A stretch of DNA of 56,120 nucleotides from a virus: IMG/VR virus record IMGVR_UViG_3300046331_000690, positions 1 through 56,120 of that record; one strand, 5' to 3'. The notes under the pieces are model-generated. The model was not told the DNA's origin. It saw only the letters and a list, made by a program, of their open reading frames with translations, and did not search any database. Below are positions 24,394 through 32,515 of the stretch, piece after piece (position 1 is the stretch's first letter; each line of letters begins with the position of its first letter). The position numbers were made by a program, and so were the translations under genes.

Positions 24394-26190
24394 ATGCCAA
24401 AGATTAGTAATGAGAAATTGCAAATGTATTTTACCAGCAGTGGTAATTATTACCCTTTGTATGTTGATTCTGTAAAATTGTACAATGATTTAAAGGTGCA
24501 TGCGGACGGTTCATTTCCAGGTCATTTGATAGAAAAGCAACGTCCATCAGAGAGCGAAGAGATTCTTGTTTATAGAAAAGACATTTACGAAGCAGTAACA
24601 AAGCTTCCTCTTAGCAAGGTAATAAATTGCTACAGCAAAATCAGAAGATCACCAGACTGGATGATAAAATTCCCTACCGATAAGGTTTCTGCTAAAATTG
24701 CGGAAGATGAAACGCTGGAGGAATATTGCAGTGAACAATTACCAGGCTTTACAAGCATTACTAATTGGGCTTTTGATATTTTGCTTCCTCAAAATTTAAT
24801 TGATGCCAATGCAGTGATAGCAGTAATACCAATAAAGGAAATTACTGCAACTGAATACGCTATGCCAACGCCTATATTATTCAACAGTGATCAGGTAATG
24901 TTTTATAGCGAAAAGGATAAATATTGCATTCTTGAAAGCAAAATAATAGTCAACTACCAGGATGCAAATAATCATTTTCAAAGTGGTAAAAGATTTTATT
25001 ACATAGATGATAATGAAATTGCTATTTATGAGCAATCAAAGGATGGTTACGTGCCTGTATTTTTTCAGGTAAATACAATCAAGCAATTTCCTGTCTTTAA
25101 AGTAAAATCAGAAAGCTACCGGCAGTATGAGAATATGAACTTAAACAGAAGCCGGCTACATGCCATGGTGCCGTTTTTGAATAAAGCTGCAACTGGGGAT
25201 AGTGATTTAGATGGCAGTAAGATTCAGCATTTGTATCCGCTGTTTTGGTACTATCAAAATAAAAGCTGTAATAGTTGTAATGGTATAGGCAAGGTTGCTA
25301 CTGAAAATGGACATACAGATTGTAAAAGTTGTGCAGGTAGCGGAAAAGTAAAATTTTCTCCCTTTGCACATATTCAAGTTGATCCTGCCACACTAGGCAC
25401 ACAGGCCAATCCAATACCACCGGCTGGTTATATACAACGTGATATTGCCATTTTAGAATTACAGGAAAAATGTGTTGAAAAGAATAATTATAAGGCGCTC
25501 TCTGCAATGAATATGCAGTTTCTTGATCAGACACCACTTTCAATATCTGGCGATGCAAAGCAGGTTGACAGGGAGGAGCTAAACAACACCGTTTATAATA
25601 CTGCAGAAGATTTGGTATATACAGTTGAGAAGGTTATTTATTTTATCAATGAGTGGCGGTATATATACATTGTTGCTGATAAGAATAAAAGAGAGGAAAT
25701 GTTGCCAGAGATACCAGTTCCACAAAATTTTGATTTGTTGCCAGAAGATTATTTGATGAAGGAAGTAACCGATGCAAGAACTGCCAAGGTAAATCCATTA
25801 TTAATTGCTACTCTGGAACAGCAGCTTGCCGCCAAGAAGTTTTACAACCAGCCTGATCTTGCTTGTAACATTAAGCTATATTTTGACCTTGATCCATTGC
25901 CTGGTTTATCTGTGGATGAAAAAATGAGCCTGATCAGTAATCAGGCCATTACTAAAGAAGATTTTGTAATCAGCAGCTATATGGCCAGCTTTATAAAAAG
26001 AGCATTGAGGGAAAATGCAGACTTTGATAAAATGGATTATCAACCACAGATGGATGTGCTTATAAAATACGCTCAGGAAAAAATTAAGGCAAATGATGCT
26101 GCCAGCCAAATGATTGATGCTCAAAAGCAGGCTGTATTGGCTGAAATGAAACAGGCTAACCCCGGACAGCAAGCATCAGGAGGCCAATAA
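24394..26190 (+). CDS. Portal protein with embedded DnaJ-type zinc finger
   Basis: This 598-residue protein has length, position (before the minor head protein) and a C-terminal Gln/Lys-rich coil (QMIDAQKQAVLAEMKQANPG) that fit the large portal proteins of Bacteroidetes phages. At about residues 289-320 are two CxxCxGxG units (CNSCNGIG and CKSCAGSG) like the DnaJ cysteine-rich domain, probably a zinc-binding clip or wing. The portal forms the dodecameric ring through which DNA passes. No motif defines portals, so this rests on order and general likeness. Confidence 0.7.
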   Translation: MPKISNEKLQMYFTSSGNYYPLYVDSVKLYNDLKVHADGSFPGHLIEKQRPSESEEILVYRKDIYEAVTKLPLSKVINCYSKIRRSPDWMIKFPTDKVSAKIAEDETLEEYCSEQLPGFTSITNWAFDILLPQNLIDANAVIAVIPIKEITATEYAMPTPILFNSDQVMFYSEKDKYCILESKIIVNYQDANNHFQSGKRFYYIDDNEIAIYEQSKDGYVPVFFQVNTIKQFPVFKVKSESYRQYENMNLNRSRLHAMVPFLNKAATGDSDLDGSKIQHLYPLFWYYQNKSCNSCNGIGKVATENGHTDCKSCAGSGKVKFSPFAHIQVDPATLGTQANPIPPAGYIQRDIAILELQEKCVEKNNYKALSAMNMQFLDQTPLSISGDAKQVDREELNNTVYNTAEDLVYTVEKVIYFINEWRYIYIVADKNKREEMLPEIPVPQNFDLLPEDYLMKEVTDARTAKVNPLLIATLEQQLAAKKFYNQPDLACNIKLYFDLDPLPGLSVDEKMSLISNQAITKEDFVISSYMASFIKRALRENADFDKMDYQPQMDVLIKYAQEKIKANDAASQMIDAQKQAVLAEMKQANPGQQASGGQ

Positions 26191-26260
26191 GCATCCATAC
26201 AATTTGGGCAAGTAAAAGGACCAGCAATACTTTACCAATATCTCTAAGAAAAGATTTCAT
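26156..26260 (-). CDS. Possible minus-strand small membrane peptide
   Basis: A 34-residue frame (start MKSFLRDIGKV, one hydrophobic span VLLVLLLAQIVWMLIG, end VRG) runs opposite to and overlaps the end of the portal gene. It lies near the minus-strand island at 27875-28712. The composition suits a single-span peptide, but the overlap and short length leave it doubtful. Confidence 0.3.
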   Translation of the reverse strand: MKSFLRDIGKVLLVLLLAQIVWMLIGLLMLAVRG

Positions 26261-26278
26261 GTTTTAAATATAAAAATT

Positions 26279-27889
26279 TTGGAGCAGTCTGTCAAGCAAA
26301 TATTATCCACAATAGACGATGCAATTGCAAAGTTTCAGGATGCCATTCCCGGCATACAGAAATTGATCTATGATGAACTGCAGCCATTGTTAAAGAAGAT
26401 TGATATTAAGGATGGAAAGCTGTTGAATAATGTAAACAACCTGAAGCTTATTGGTGAACTGAAAAATAAGCTGGAGAAAATTATTATTAATCCGGAGTAT
26501 AAAAAATCTGTAGAAAAATTCATTGAAAGCTTTGGAGTGGTGGCCAACCTGCAGCAGGATTATTTCAGCCAGTTTAACCAAAAGTATAAGGCAAAAAATA
26601 CATTGCCTATAATTAAGCAGTTGGCAGTTGAAAGCACTATTACTGATTTGGTAGGGCAAGGGATGAGCAGTAATGTGATAGATCCTATACAGAGAATTTT
26701 AACCCAAAATATTACAACCGGTGGCAATTATGCCAACTTTCAAAATCAATTAAGGAATCATATTTTAAATAATGAAACCGGAGATGGCAGCCTGGAGCGC
26801 TATACCAAACAGATTACTACAGATGCCATTCATCAGTATAATGCCACTTACCATGATACCATTGCCCAGGACCTGCAATTTAACTGGTGCCGGTATGTAG
26901 GCAGTAACCTAACTACCAGCCGGGAGTTTTGTATTTTAATGACAAAAAAGCAATGGGCACATAAAACCGAATTGCCGGATATTATTAAAGGCCATATTGG
27001 TGACACAGAATGCAAGCTGAGTAAAACTACCGGTTTGCCATTGGGAATGATCCCAGGTACCAATGTTGATAATTTTAAAGTTCGTAGGGGTGGATACAAT
27101 TGCGGACATCAGGCTTTTTGGGTGCCGGATAGTGCAGTGCCGGAGGAGGTGAAAGCTAAGTTTGCAGGGGGCAAAGTTCCTGCTAAAGAGGAACCGGCTA
27201 TGCCTACTAAAAAAGCTTTAAAGAATGATATTTTACAAAATAATAAAGAGTCGATAAAAAAAATTAGTGATGACAAAATTGCCATTTATGATGATTTGTT
27301 TGATAATCTTATTGAGACTATTGTAATTAAAAAAACCAATAAAGCTGAAGCGTATTGTACAACAGATGGTAAAACAGTTGTAATAGGTAATTATAATAGA
27401 GATAGAAAAAGCAAAGGTTTTATTTACAAAAATCGAAATCTATCAGATTATTTCAGAGATACGGTAATGGCTCATGAAACAGGACATGCCATACATGTAC
27501 AAAAAGAGGTGATTATATTACCTCAAAAAGCAAATAATATTGAAGCGAAGGTAAGCGAAGGTTTTGCCTCTCATTTTGATAATTTAAAATCAATCATAAA
27601 AGGCAAGGAGAAATCAGTTGAGGATTTCTTAATTAAAACAAGGTCTGGTTCAAACCAAGATGAGAAAGAACAAATTGGTGTACTAGCTGATATTTTGGGT
27701 AGTTTAACTAAGGGTAAATATGGATGGGGTCATGAACTGAAATATTATAACAGGGTAGGTTATTCAGAAGCTGAAATATTTGCTCATTCTATTTCTTTAT
27801 TGAAAGTAGATAATAAATTTGCAAATAGCAATGCTGAAATGAAACAGGTTATTGAAGAAATGAAAACAAAGATTTTAGATTGGTTGTAA
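26279..27889 (+). CDS. Minor head protein (Mu F-like) fused to a zinc metallopeptidase domain
   Basis: The 536-residue protein appears to start at TTG 26279. Residues 1-300 look like Mu gpF-type minor capsid proteins: a helical N-terminus, then YVGSNLTTSREFC and RRGGYNCGHQAFWVP. A Lys/Glu/Pro linker (about 300-325) leads to a C-terminal domain with HETGH (H399, E400, H403) and a Glu at 427 (KVSEGFASHF). This HExxH...E layout is gluzincin-like and recalls toxin metallopeptidases such as lethal-factor type domains. A head protein carrying an enzyme that could enter the host with DNA is the likely meaning. Its end overlaps a minus-strand gene by 15 bp. Confidence 0.75.
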   Translation: MEQSVKQILSTIDDAIAKFQDAIPGIQKLIYDELQPLLKKIDIKDGKLLNNVNNLKLIGELKNKLEKIIINPEYKKSVEKFIESFGVVANLQQDYFSQFNQKYKAKNTLPIIKQLAVESTITDLVGQGMSSNVIDPIQRILTQNITTGGNYANFQNQLRNHILNNETGDGSLERYTKQITTDAIHQYNATYHDTIAQDLQFNWCRYVGSNLTTSREFCILMTKKQWAHKTELPDIIKGHIGDTECKLSKTTGLPLGMIPGTNVDNFKVRRGGYNCGHQAFWVPDSAVPEEVKAKFAGGKVPAKEEPAMPTKKALKNDILQNNKESIKKISDDKIAIYDDLFDNLIETIVIKKTNKAEAYCTTDGKTVVIGNYNRDRKSKGFIYKNRNLSDYFRDTVMAHETGHAIHVQKEVIILPQKANNIEAKVSEGFASHFDNLKSIIKGKEKSVEDFLIKTRSGSNQDEKEQIGVLADILGSLTKGKYGWGHELKYYNRVGYSEAEIFAHSISLLKVDNKFANSNAEMKQVIEEMKTKILDWL

Positions 27890-28078
27890 TTCATAATCCA
27901 ACAGGCCAATATCTTCACCATCAACTAAATGCTGATTCCAGACAATTTTTTTATTTTCAGATATAGCAAGCGTTACTAACTCTTCCGTAATAAAATTATC
28001 GCCGTATTGCCTACTGCCGCTCATTAGGTATTTAAAATCTTGCCCGGTCATTTTTAAATATTTCTCAGTGTTATCCAT
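27875..28078 (-). CDS. Small acidic protein of unknown function (minus-strand island)
   Basis: The protein has 67 residues, starting MDNTEKYLKMTGQDF and ending LLDYELQPI, acidic and soluble. It is the last of four minus-strand genes (28712 down to 27875) lying between plus-strand head genes. It overlaps the 3' end of the minor head gene. No family is recognised. Its opposite direction suggests expression outside the late programme. Confidence 0.55.
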   Translation of the reverse strand: MDNTEKYLKMTGQDFKYLMSGSRQYGDNFITEELVTLAISENKKIVWNQHLVDGEDIGLLDYELQPI

Positions 28079-28101
28079 TTCTAAATATTTTTTTGCATTA
28101 A

Positions 28102-28347
28102 TTAATCTTCCTCATCCTCTTCAAATTCTATATCATTTAAACTTAGCAAGCTACCGTCATTCTCCCTCCAGTATATACAACCAAAATAGGCTTCTGTCCA
28201 TAAAGTACCTTCTTCTGCAAGATGTGTTTTTCCATCCATAGCTACTTTCATTGCCACTCCTACATCCTGACAAATGCCAAACTGATCACCAGAAACCGGT
28301 GCTATTTTCTCCCAGTGTAAGCAGGTACAACAAAATTTTGCGGCCAT
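28102..28347 (-). CDS. Small Cys-containing acidic protein (minus-strand island)
   Basis: The protein has 81 residues: an N-terminal FCCTCLHWEKI, a later GICQDVG and FGCIYW (five Cys in all), and a strongly acidic tail (EFEEDEED). It is likely a small zinc-binding protein; the acidic tail could mimic nucleic acid or bind a basic partner. It lies between the lipoprotein and the terminal small gene of the island. The function is unknown. Confidence 0.6.
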   Translation of the reverse strand: MAAKFCCTCLHWEKIAPVSGDQFGICQDVGVAMKVAMDGKTHLAEEGTLWTEAYFGCIYWRENDGSLLSLNDIEFEEDEED

Positions 28348-28356
28348 AATAAAAAT

Positions 28357-28560
28357 TTATCTGCAAGATGCGTCTGGTAATATGTGATAGCGACTTGCAT
28401 TTGTAGTATTGGCTTTTGCCCAATCCTCCGTTTGCTTAAATGGCTGACAGGTAATGGTACCTGTGTTATCAACACACTCCATACATTTTAGTTTACTATT
28501 ATCTTTTGAACAAGAGCAAAAAATAGTAGCTACAATCAGTAGCAATGAAAATTTTTTCAT
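28357..28560 (-). CDS. Small lipoprotein (minus-strand island)
   Basis: The protein has 67 residues with a signal peptide II: MKKFSLLLIVATIFCSC, lipid on C17, followed by SKDNSK as in Bacteroidetes surface lipoproteins. Four more Cys follow (CMEC, C38-like, C-terminal SCR), so disulfides are likely. It overlaps the ribbon-helix-helix gene (ATGA). A prophage-expressed surface lipoprotein could alter phage adsorption or host surface properties. Confidence 0.7.
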   Translation of the reverse strand: MKKFSLLLIVATIFCSCSKDNSKLKCMECVDNTGTITCQPFKQTEDWAKANTTNASRYHILPDASCR

Positions 28561-28712
28561 GTTTTTTCTTTTAAATAAGCTTCTTTAATCAGCATAATAA
28601 CAGCCTGGCTTTTATTGATTTTCTGTCCTTTCTTTTTTGTTTCTTCCACCTGCTTATCCAGTATCAGGTTAAAAACTTTGGTAGGTATTTCCTTTAAACT
28701 TATTCCCGGCAT
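28557..28712 (-). CDS. Ribbon-helix-helix DNA-binding protein
   Basis: The 51-residue protein has a beta strand and first helix at SLKEIPTKVFNLILDKQVEE, and a second helix at INKSQAVIMLIKEAYLK. This is the Arc/CopG-type RHH pattern (KSQAV...LI.EA). RHH proteins bind palindromic operators as dimers. It is first in the minus-strand island and its start faces late promoter 2, whose TGATTAAAAATTTATCA palindrome is a candidate target. It overlaps the lipoprotein gene by 4 bp. Confidence 0.7.
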   Translation of the reverse strand: MPGISLKEIPTKVFNLILDKQVEETKKKGQKINKSQAVIMLIKEAYLKEKT

Positions 28713-28738
28713 AAAAGTACAATTTGTTTAACTCATAT

Positions 28739-28746
28739 CAAATGTA
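28739..28746 (-). promoter_or_regulatory. Possible promoter of the minus-strand island
   Basis: Read on the minus strand this is TACATTTG, a perfect Bacteroidetes -7 box, 26 bp before the ATG at 28712. No clear -33 TTTG lies at the usual distance. It diverges from late promoter 2. Confidence 0.4.
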
Positions 28747-28764
28747 CAACTTAAATTATCTCAA

Positions 28765-28796
28765 TGATTAAAAATTTATCAATCTGATTAAATTTG
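28765..28796 (+). promoter_or_regulatory. Late promoter 2 with the same operator motif as late promoter 1
   Basis: TGATTAAAAATTTATCA (28765-28781), seven bases, then TAAATTTG (28789-28796). Motif, gap and -7 box copy the layout at 10874-10905, and both gaps end in GAT. It would drive the tRNA and the capsid operon. Confidence 0.65.
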
Positions 28797-28807
28797 TAAG
28801 GCAAAAC

Positions 28808-28880
28808 AGCAGTGTAGAGCAGCTGGTAGCTCGAAAGTCTCATAATCTTTAGGTCGCTGGTTCGAGTCCAGCCACTGCAA
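28808..28880 (+). tRNA. tRNA-Met (anticodon CAT)
   Basis: A cloverleaf folds with D stem GAGC/GCTC, anticodon stem 28834-28838/28846-28850 and loop CTCATAA (anticodon CAT at 28841-28843), and T arm GCTGG-TTCGAGT-CCAGC. The acceptor stem has six pairs (GCAGTG/CACTGC) and an A-A mismatch at the outer position. No CCA is encoded (the 3' end reads ACAA). The three G-C pairs of initiator tRNA are absent, so it is elongator Met or, if modified, Ile(CAU). It lies in the late operon just after promoter 2. Confidence 0.8.
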
Positions 28881-28895
28881 CAAAAAATTTAAACT

Positions 28896-29243
28896 ATGTC
28901 AAAAGTTCTAGTTATTCGCAAAACAGATAAGACCATTCACAAAGTTTCGCTTCAAAATAAAGCCACTTTACTAGCTTTCAACAACAGGTTACCAGCCGGT
29001 CAAAAATGGACATTTGAGGAAATGGAAGCAGAAGAAGCAGAAAAGCTACCTTTTATTGACGATGCCTATGTAACAGCAGGTGAGGCACAAAATAAAGTTG
29101 GTGTACTTACTCAGGAAGTAGAAGTGAAGGATGCAAGGATTGCTGAACTGGAAGCAAAGTTGGCAGCATTGAGCGCTTCGGCAGAGGCAGCAGCACCGGT
29201 TATTCCAGCAGCGCCGGTTAAGGAACCAGCAGCAAAAAAATAA
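28896..29243 (+). CDS. Small head-region protein with Ala/Pro-rich tail
   Basis: The protein has 115 residues. An N-terminal compact part (MSKVLVIRKTDKTIHKVSLQ) leads to a short coiled coil (EVEVKDARIAELEAKLAAL) and an Ala/Pro/Lys tail. It is the first protein gene after late promoter 2 and the tRNA, preceding the scaffold. It may be a head decoration or assembly factor; the family is not known. Confidence 0.55.
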   Translation: MSKVLVIRKTDKTIHKVSLQNKATLLAFNNRLPAGQKWTFEEMEAEEAEKLPFIDDAYVTAGEAQNKVGVLTQEVEVKDARIAELEAKLAALSASAEAAAPVIPAAPVKEPAAKK

Positions 29244-29286
29244 TTTATTCAACCCGATTGTTTTAACCCAACAATAATACTTTTTT

Positions 29287-30168
29287 ATGGCAAAAATCAG
29301 CTCAGTTTTAGAAAGACAGTTTAAGAAATTAGGTATAGAAATTACAGACGAACTGAAAACAGTTCTTGAGATAGAAGGGGAAATGCCTGATGATGTTGCT
29401 TCTAAAATTGACAAAGGGTTACTTACCCTAGAGGCTGCCAAAACCAATCCTGAAATAACCAAGTCATTAAAGCAGAGTACCCTTGCCGGGGCTGATGCTA
29501 AGATGGATGAAATTATTAAGGAAATGGGCCTGACAGTAGGTGAAGATTTTGCAGGTGAAAAGAATACCTATGAAAAAATTAGCATGCTGAGTAAAATGTT
29601 GCATGAGCAGGGGAAGAAAAAAGGGGAAGGTAACAGCAAAGAAAGTGTAAGTGATCTTTTGAAAAAAGAGCGTGAAGCATTTGCAGCTAAAGAAGCTGAT
29701 ATGCAAAAGAAATTGAAAGACCTTACAGACGGACTTACCAGTAAGGAATCTGAATTTAAAAATATCAGGGAGAGTGATCTTACATCATTTGAACTGCAAA
29801 AAATATTACTTGGGAAAGACTATGTTTTTCCTAAGGAAATGGATAGTTCTTTAAAAGTACAAACTGCTTTGGGAGCTCTCAATAAGGACCTAGCCGAAAA
29901 GGGATTGGTTATCAAACGAAACGAAGCCGGATCATTGGTAATTACCGATAAAGAAGGCCAAAAAGCGTACACTGATAAGCATGAACCAATTGACAGTCCA
30001 CACTCATACATTGACGGCGTGCTTACGCAAAACAAATTACTGAACATTAATGACCCTAATGCTCAGAAACAACAACAGGGGTCACAAGGAGCACAAACTA
30101 TTCCAGGAACTGGCGCAAAAGGAAATGCAACAATTGTTGCAGAGATTGATGCACAGATTTTTAAATAG
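29287..30168 (+). CDS. Capsid scaffolding-type protein
   Basis: The 293-residue protein is strongly helical and charged (Lys, Glu, Asp). It has a long coiled coil (about 115-165, KKEREAFAAKEADMQKKLKD) and a Gln-rich C-terminal region (NAQKQQQGSQGAQ). It lies just before the major capsid gene. Composition, length and place fit phage scaffolding proteins, which guide capsid assembly and then leave. No protease gene is evident, so how it is removed is unclear. Confidence 0.65.
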   Translation: MAKISSVLERQFKKLGIEITDELKTVLEIEGEMPDDVASKIDKGLLTLEAAKTNPEITKSLKQSTLAGADAKMDEIIKEMGLTVGEDFAGEKNTYEKISMLSKMLHEQGKKKGEGNSKESVSDLLKKEREAFAAKEADMQKKLKDLTDGLTSKESEFKNIRESDLTSFELQKILLGKDYVFPKEMDSSLKVQTALGALNKDLAEKGLVIKRNEAGSLVITDKEGQKAYTDKHEPIDSPHSYIDGVLTQNKLLNINDPNAQKQQQGSQGAQTIPGTGAKGNATIVAEIDAQIFK

Positions 30169-30207
30169 GCTCAATACTATCTCTTTTATTTTTTCAACTT
30201 AATTACA

Positions 30208-31329
30208 ATGGGTAAAGGATTAGCCAATGCCCTCTTGATATCTTCCCGTGAAGTTTTCAGAGGAGCTACGCCTATAACTAAATTAACCACTCCGGGTTTT
30301 TTGCAGTACCTGCTGCAGAATAACAAGCCAAAGATTGTCAGCATGGCAAAAGATGATGGCACAGGATATTTACGTGATCTTAAAATCAGATTCCGTACCA
30401 GGGGTGTTCCCGGCAGATCAGTAACAACTGATGATTGTTCTGTACAAGTAAAGCCAGCCTATCAGGAACTGGTAGTTCCTGCCACCAGCTATCGTGCTTT
30501 TGGGCTTTGTTTTGAAGATGATGAAATTGCCAAATTTGAAAGCGATTCATTGGCACAATTGAGTGCCGGTAATCCTACCATGACAGGCATCATGAAGGAT
30601 GTATATGAAGCAATCATTGAGCAAGCCAATGGTTTTGTTGCTGATATCAACCTTGATTTATTGGCATTACAGGCCGCCAATTTTGGAAAGAATGCCACTA
30701 CCGGATTTAATACTGCCAAAGCAGTAAACTTCCCATTAAGCACTGCTACCAATCCTTTAGCATCTGGCATGACAGATGTAATGGCTGATGCAATGGCAAA
30801 TGAAATGCGTCTTTCTGGAGCATGCATAGTAGGTAGCGGTTTGATCAACAACTATTACCTGAACCAAAGTGCAATACCTGCAGGGCAAGGCAATCAGGCT
30901 GGTATTAATACATCTATGTTGGCATTACCAAACTTTTATTTTGATCCTTATGCCCAAACATCATGGGGAGCTAATCAGTTTGGTTTGTTTGAAAAAGATG
31001 CAATCCAGTTTGTAAATACCTGCCGTTTCAGAGGTGCCAAAGCTGGTCAGAAAGGAAGTGATTTCTTTATGACATTGAGGTTGCCTTTGATTGATAGTCT
31101 TGGCCAGGGTGATTTAGGTTATTTTGAATTTGATGTTCAATTGGCATACAGAACCTGCCCAAGTGAAATAGTAATCAACGGCGGTGCACCGGTACAAATT
31201 GGTCGTGGTTGGAATATCATTTTGAGCTGCTCATACCAGACAATAAATATTCCTTCTAACAGCTATGAGGCTACTGACAGGTTAAATCAGGTAAACGGAA
31301 CCTTCCTTTACTCAGCTACAAACGCATAG
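30208..31329 (+). CDS. Major capsid protein
   Basis: The 373-residue protein follows the scaffold and precedes the connector genes. The N-terminal part (MGKGLANALLISSREVFRGA) and the central domain with many Ala/Gly/Asn turns are like major capsid proteins of Bacteroidetes phages. An HK97-like fold is likely but cannot be shown by motif. No N-terminal delta-domain coiled coil is obvious, consistent with a separate scaffold. Confidence 0.75.
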   Translation: MGKGLANALLISSREVFRGATPITKLTTPGFLQYLLQNNKPKIVSMAKDDGTGYLRDLKIRFRTRGVPGRSVTTDDCSVQVKPAYQELVVPATSYRAFGLCFEDDEIAKFESDSLAQLSAGNPTMTGIMKDVYEAIIEQANGFVADINLDLLALQAANFGKNATTGFNTAKAVNFPLSTATNPLASGMTDVMADAMANEMRLSGACIVGSGLINNYYLNQSAIPAGQGNQAGINTSMLALPNFYFDPYAQTSWGANQFGLFEKDAIQFVNTCRFRGAKAGQKGSDFFMTLRLPLIDSLGQGDLGYFEFDVQLAYRTCPSEIVINGGAPVQIGRGWNIILSCSYQTINIPSNSYEATDRLNQVNGTFLYSATNA

Positions 31330-31337
31330 TAAAATAA

Positions 31338-31895
31338 ATGAACTGTTTAGTAAATAGGATAGGCATAAAAGGTTGCGGAGCTCCATCCATAACTGCTTCA
31401 GCACCGGGGGTAACTCCAGTAGTTGAAGAATTGCCTATCCTTTTTATAAATCAGCTACCAGGGGTTACTTTAGAAAATATTGAAGCACTGGCAGATGATG
31501 AACAGGAAACATTTATTGGGGTATGGAATGATGTGGCACTTAGGACCATGAAGAAGTTTGAGATACTGGTAAAAGCAAAATTAAACCGGTGTTATAAGCT
31601 AACTGATAAAACAGTAGTGGAGTGCCTTGTTTGCGAAAAAAAGGAATTGTTTGATGTGGCGCTTTGGTACCTGCATGGAACAGAATTGATGATTGAAAGG
31701 ACTAGCACGGATGAAATGAGCCGGTTTACAACTATTGATTTAGAGAAGGCAGAGCAATTAAAGGAAGAGTTTTTTCGAGAGTTTTCTGCTGCTTTGGATG
31801 ATGCTGTAAATAGTATCAATCCTGCTGATAGTGACTGTGTAATAAGTTGTGTGGAATGTAACGACACCGTAAAATGGGTAATGCAAACACCATGA
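31338..31895 (+). CDS. Head-tail connector candidate, Cys-rich
   Basis: The 185-residue protein has an acidic helical middle (LENIEALADDEQETFIGVWN) and paired Cys (ECLVCEKK, and CVISCVECND near the end). It lies between capsid and tail completion genes, the usual place of head completion proteins, and overlaps the next gene (ATGA). The Cys pairs may bind zinc. The role is inferred from order only. Confidence 0.55.
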   Translation: MNCLVNRIGIKGCGAPSITASAPGVTPVVEELPILFINQLPGVTLENIEALADDEQETFIGVWNDVALRTMKKFEILVKAKLNRCYKLTDKTVVECLVCEKKELFDVALWYLHGTELMIERTSTDEMSRFTTIDLEKAEQLKEEFFREFSAALDDAVNSINPADSDCVISCVECNDTVKWVMQTP

Positions 31896-32515
31896 TCAGC
31901 GTAAACAGCAATATCAATGTTATCATTAAAGCAAAGCTGGAGCAAATTCAAGCCTTAAAAAACAACCCTGATCCGATTTTAAGAACAGTAGCATTGGCGG
32001 TATTACCAGAATTTAAACACCGGATTCATGTGGATGGTAAGGATAGTAACGGCGGACAGATTGGAGAATATAGTCCGGGTTACATGAAAGTAAGAACAGG
32101 TAATTATCAGGATGCAGCCAAAATTAAAAAAGGTGCTAAAGCAGGTGAATTTAAGGATAAAAAGAAAAAAGGAGAAGCCGGGAAATTTACTGATAGAACT
32201 ATTCGCTTAAATAAAAATACCGGTGTATTTACCGGAGAGGATAAAACCGGCACCAATAGGCCAACTTATAACAGAACTAGCGATAATAAAGTGATACTCT
32301 CACTTACCCGGCAAATGGAAAACGATTTGAGTATTATACCTACCGGTAATGGATACGGAATTGGTTATCTGAATCCGGATAATTTTAAAAAGGCTACTTA
32401 TTGTGAGGCCAAATACAAGAAAAAAATATTGACCAAATTAACGAAGGAAGAAAAGGATTTGGCAATAAAATCAGCACAAGATTTTGTTCCTGACTATTTA
32501 AAAACATTACAATAA
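31892..32515 (+). CDS. Tail completion / virion morphogenesis protein
   Basis: The 207-residue protein starts from ATG 31892 (overlapping the previous TGA); an in-frame ATG at 31874 is also possible. It is basic, with a NNPDPILRTVALAVLPEFKH segment, IGEYSPGYMKVR and a Lys/Gly-rich loop. The pattern recalls HK97 gp10/Mu gpG-type proteins that join head and tail. Spacing and strand agree with the connector cluster. Confidence 0.6.
   Translation: MISVNSNINVIIKAKLEQIQALKNNPDPILRTVALAVLPEFKHRIHVDGKDSNGGQIGEYSPGYMKVRTGNYQDAAKIKKGAKAGEFKDKKKKGEAGKFTDRTIRLNKNTGVFTGEDKTGTNRPTYNRTSDNKVILSLTRQMENDLSIIPTGNGYGIGYLNPDNFKKATYCEAKYKKKILTKLTKEEKDLAIKSAQDFVPDYLKTLQ

Noticed and set aside
28808-28880. The phage tRNA as an integration site
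   Set aside because: Its sequence differs from the tRNA half at attP and it lies within the late operon with no recombinase nearby.
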